NCBI RefSeq assembly: GCF_047496725.1
Contig: NC_132977.1
Coordinates: 2,141,001-2,205,000 of the forward strand
Source: Anoplolepis gracilipes
Lineage: Eukaryota > Arthropoda > Insecta > Hymenoptera > Formicidae
DNA: 64,000 nt
Reading direction: 5' to 3'
A program made the translations under genes and the position numbers. Of the stretch, positions 61,499-64,000 are shown one piece after another; position 1 is the stretch's first letter; each line of letters begins with the position of its first letter. The notes beneath the pieces were generated by a model. The model saw nothing but the letters and a program-made list of their open reading frames with translations. It made no database searches and had not been told where the DNA came from.

Positions 61499-61674
61499 TC
61501 GGTAGTCGCGACACGCGAGAGCCCCGCACGCAAAATATCTCGACTTACAACGAGCTCTGCGATTATCTCCCGGTGGAGGACCCGCGCTACGTTGGCCGAT
61601 ATATCGACTATCCGCCGCGCCGGTACGGTGGCAGCCCGATTTCCCTATCGACTTTCCCGTGGCGGCGACCCTGA
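61499..61674 (+). CDS. Candidate C-terminal exon: Tyr-rich cytoplasmic tail
   Basis: After a good acceptor (CATTCTTTTCCAG) the frame entered in phase 1 gives 58 codons to TGA at 61672. Codon use is coding-like and the peptide has a well-mixed acidic/Tyr composition: ISTYNELCDYLPVEDPRYVG followed by RYIDYPPRRYGGSP and ending PWRRP. YNEL and YLPV fit the YxxPhi endocytic sorting motif, which suits a cytoplasmic tail. It lies downstream of the transmembrane exon in the same orientation with poly(A) signals after it. A phase-0 reading, which would follow directly from 55439, is also open to 61826 and meets a donor CAG|GTAACC, but it is Arg/Ser/Thr-rich. Membership of this gene is inferred. Confidence 0.5.
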
Positions 61675-62150
61675 CCCAACGACGCGCTCCCCGTCCTTCA
61701 TGGGCGAGCCAAACACATCCGACCAACCACCAGCCGCCCTTCGAATCGACCACCCGACGAGCCTACGGCGGGCGTGTGCACTCCCGGCGATGTTGATTTT
61801 GATCGTTCTCGAGGCTGTTCGCAGGTAACCCTCGGATACGACCTACTTTTCTTTCGCGCTCTCTATAGCTCTCCGACGCGCCTCGAGGGTGGTGAGTGTT
61901 ATATAGAGGTCGTCTGCCAAGGGCGTAGCCGCCATGTATCAAGAGTAATAGGAGAGTGGGGCATTAATTTCAGTGAAACTCCTTTCTTTTGTAATATATT
62001 GCATTTTATTTAACTACGATTATTTTCTCTCGTTCCTTCTCCCTCATCAAAGTTAACATTCACGCACGCATACTCGTATATCAATAAATCAAATCGAATG
62101 TGCATTTGTCATGCAATTTGGAAAATAAATCACAAATAATTAACCCTCAA
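61675..62150 (+). other. Possible 3'UTR with two AATAAA signals
   Basis: AATAAA occurs at 62083-62088 and 62124-62129, about 410-450 bases after the TGA. A donor-like GTAACC at 61825 could indicate a 3'UTR intron or the alternative phase-0 reading. Confidence 0.35.
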
Positions 62151-62290
62151 ATCGAAAGATTAATTCTTGAGACTCGATTATTACTAAAAATCCTTTAATA
62201 AATTTTATACAATAGATAAAGAAAGAAGATGTATTTATCTTTGTAGATTATCAAACTAATTAAATTATTTTTATATTTTTATTAAGAAAG

Positions 62291-62338
<48 letters not shown>

Positions 62339-62368
62339 AGGCGCATTAGATAATTACTTTCGAAAATT
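62151..62368. repeat. AT-rich stretch with (CT)n microsatellite (62292-62328)
   Basis: The CT tract ends in a strong acceptor-like TTTCTCGCTCTTAG at 62340, but the frames that follow close quickly. Confidence 0.7.
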
Positions 62369-62788
62369 TTGGTTTTGAATGACTCGTCCGATTGTATTAG
62401 CAATTCTCCCTGTGTCTATACTCTGGAAGAATTAATTCGAATCTTCGCACTCGAGTCTTGCAAGTCTCGACGGTGGCTTGCGAAGCGAGTGACTAGCCGT
62501 GAGAAGTGCGGGGCAGGCCGCACACCGCAAGCCGCGTCTGCGGTCCTTCCGGCGGCGTCCGTTCTCGGCTACTTTTCGGATTCTCTTGCTTCCTCTCTCT
62601 CTCTCTCTCAGCTCCAGGTCCGCCTGTATTTATCGATTACTCCACGTCGGAGTTCCGGGCGACGAATTAAGCTGCCGACTATGAAAATGAGCAATCAACG
62701 GCGCTCCGCAAAAGACAATAATAGCGCATCTCCAAAGTACATATTCACTGGAAATGTAATCCGCTCGAGTATAATTCTGTTTATTTAA
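62369..62788 (+). CDS. Weak candidate exon or frame
   Basis: A 140-codon frame has no early ATG. The first 45 residues (for example SPCVYTLEELIRIFALESCK) look protein-like; the middle runs through a CT tract as Ser/Leu. A CTCTCTCTCAG acceptor at 62611 divides it. After that acceptor another frame ends early with LHVGVPGDELSCRL. I cannot tell which, if any, is translated, nor connect it to the gene upstream. Confidence 0.17.
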   Translation: MVLNDSSDCISNSPCVYTLEELIRIFALESCKSRRWLAKRVTSREKCGAGRTPQAASAVLPAASVLGYFSDSLASSLSLSQLQVRLYLSITPRRSSGRRIKLPTMKMSNQRRSAKDNNSASPKYIFTGNVIRSSIILFI

Positions 62789-64000
62789 TTATTTCTATAA
62801 TTATCGCGAATATTTAAAAATTTTTTTTTTCGCAAACTGTGTGCTAAAGTGAAAAATGTGAAAATAATTATTACTTTCTTCGATTAAGTAAAATGATAAA
62901 TAAAAACATACAAGTAAACATGAATCGAGATAGGGATTATAATTATAGCGTTTTCAAAAGAGATAATTTAAGATACAATTAACGTTTGTATATATAGGTT
63001 ACTATTGGAATATCGCTATTTATACTTGACGCGCGTGTGTGCGAATAAATAAAGTTGAGAATTTTCTTCTGCCGCGAAGAAATAGGCACCCAGTTGTCCG
63101 TCACACTAGCGTATAATAAATTCGAAATTGCGAAATGGCAAACACATTCAGAATCAAAGAGCGCGCGCGAACGTGGTATAAATCTCCGACACCATATTTC
63201 GAGAGGAGCTCTTAATTCTGAGATGAACGACGCGACTGTTTATCAACAAGGAGCGTGTCGGTTCAGCGACCGGTCCCGTTTCTGACCGAGACATAAAAGT
63301 AGCTGCATGGTGGTAGCTACACGCGAACCAACGCGTACATCATCTCCGCTGCGGTCAGCTCTGTTTGCGCGCATTTGGCACGCGACAAAGTGAACGTCTT
63401 AACATGATACTCCCATATCGCTAGGAATCGTTCACAAATTCGGATTTGCGGTTAGTATGATTAAATATTAATTGCTAATTTGTCGCTCGAATTTATTATT
63501 TTTTCACATTAACAGGAAAATAATGTTCAAGTTACATAGCTACTTAATATGTATACATCAGGTACTTAATATGCATTGCATGTACTGAATATGTATTTTT
63601 TTAATATTTGCAATATCAATCAATTCTGACGTATAGTCTTTTTTTTTAATTTACATATTATTCAGAGAGAGATGCGTGAGAGGATATTTTAATATTAATT
63701 TTTCTGTTAATAAGAGCAATAAAGTCACGGAATTAATAAATTAGTAACTAATTATGCCATTAATTCGAACTTGATCCCTGGTGAGGAGGGTATCAGGTTA
63801 ATAAGGTATTCACGAAGATATTTGCTCTTTTGTCAAATGTACATCACATATCTCGTATCGCATCGATTCCAGAGAAAATCCACGTGTTCGACAGCGCGTA
63901 TATCTTTCTTCGAGAAGCAGGTACAAAGTAACGACCATGCAATCGCACTTTTCTGACTACTGTCGTCGCGCGGTTTAACGAGGTTGATTAACATAATGAA
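62789..64000. other. AT-rich DNA with a short tandem repeat; no gene seen
   Basis: TACTTAATATGTAT-like units recur at 63541-63554, 63563-63576 and 63583-63596. A GC-richer island at 63,060-63,420 has no convincing frame. Confidence 0.5.

Noticed and set aside
61499..61824. Phase-0 reading of the tail exon with donor at 61825
   Set aside because: It fits the phase from 55439, but the product is Arg/Ser/Thr-rich and shadow-like; kept only as an alternative to the Tyr-rich frame.
1..64000. tRNA genes, rRNA, CRISPR arrays, known insect microRNAs, viral insertions
   Set aside because: No B-box/cloverleaf, spacer-repeat array, remembered conserved microRNA seed with hairpin, or viral-type reading frame was seen by eye.

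Overview
This window looks like nuclear DNA of an insect, most likely a hymenopteran such as an ant. That is an inference from sequence style: AT-rich spacers alternate every 1-2 kb with short CpG-rich patches, dinucleotide tracts (GA, CT, AT) and A/T homopolymers of 20-30 bases are very common, splice sites have GT..AG form, and open frames are short. There is no bacterial operon structure, no rRNA and no CRISPR array, and I found no tRNA by eye.

Layout. Positions 1-29,450 are gene-poor on inspection: AT-rich DNA with GC-rich patches, microsatellites, one small PIF/Harbinger-like MITE (2231-2341), a large fold-back inverted repeat (6662-7223), several smaller hairpins, and a few weak candidate exons on the minus strand (best 16161-16483). 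A broad CpG-rich and pyrimidine-rich region at about 29,450-31,620 is the most promoter-like stretch upstream of the one convincing gene. Positions 31,620-35,890 are AT-rich with a pair of related short blocks near 32.6 and 33.6 kb.

The convincing gene is on the plus strand. A 1.35-kb exon (36417-37764) encodes a signal-peptide-like segment, a Ser tract, a furin-like site and a pure (ACG)23 Thr tract. It splices in phase, over an intron of about 17.4 kb, to an exon (55162-55439) with one transmembrane helix and a His-rich cytoplasmic stretch. A further exon near 61.5 kb encodes a short Tyr-rich tail ending in a stop, with poly(A) signals about 400 bases later. Together these predict a type I, mucin-like membrane protein that I cannot assign to a named family. 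The N-terminal start and one exon (or the exact splice site) between the transmembrane exon and the tail are unresolved.

The long intron holds a TA-flanked transposon-like element (51730-52250), a probable degenerate interspersed repeat near 43.1 kb, and GC-rich patches with weak open frames. One of these (53561-53892) is phase-compatible with an alternative, membrane-anchor-free ending. The last 2 kb (62.1-64 kb) contains one weak candidate frame and AT-rich DNA.
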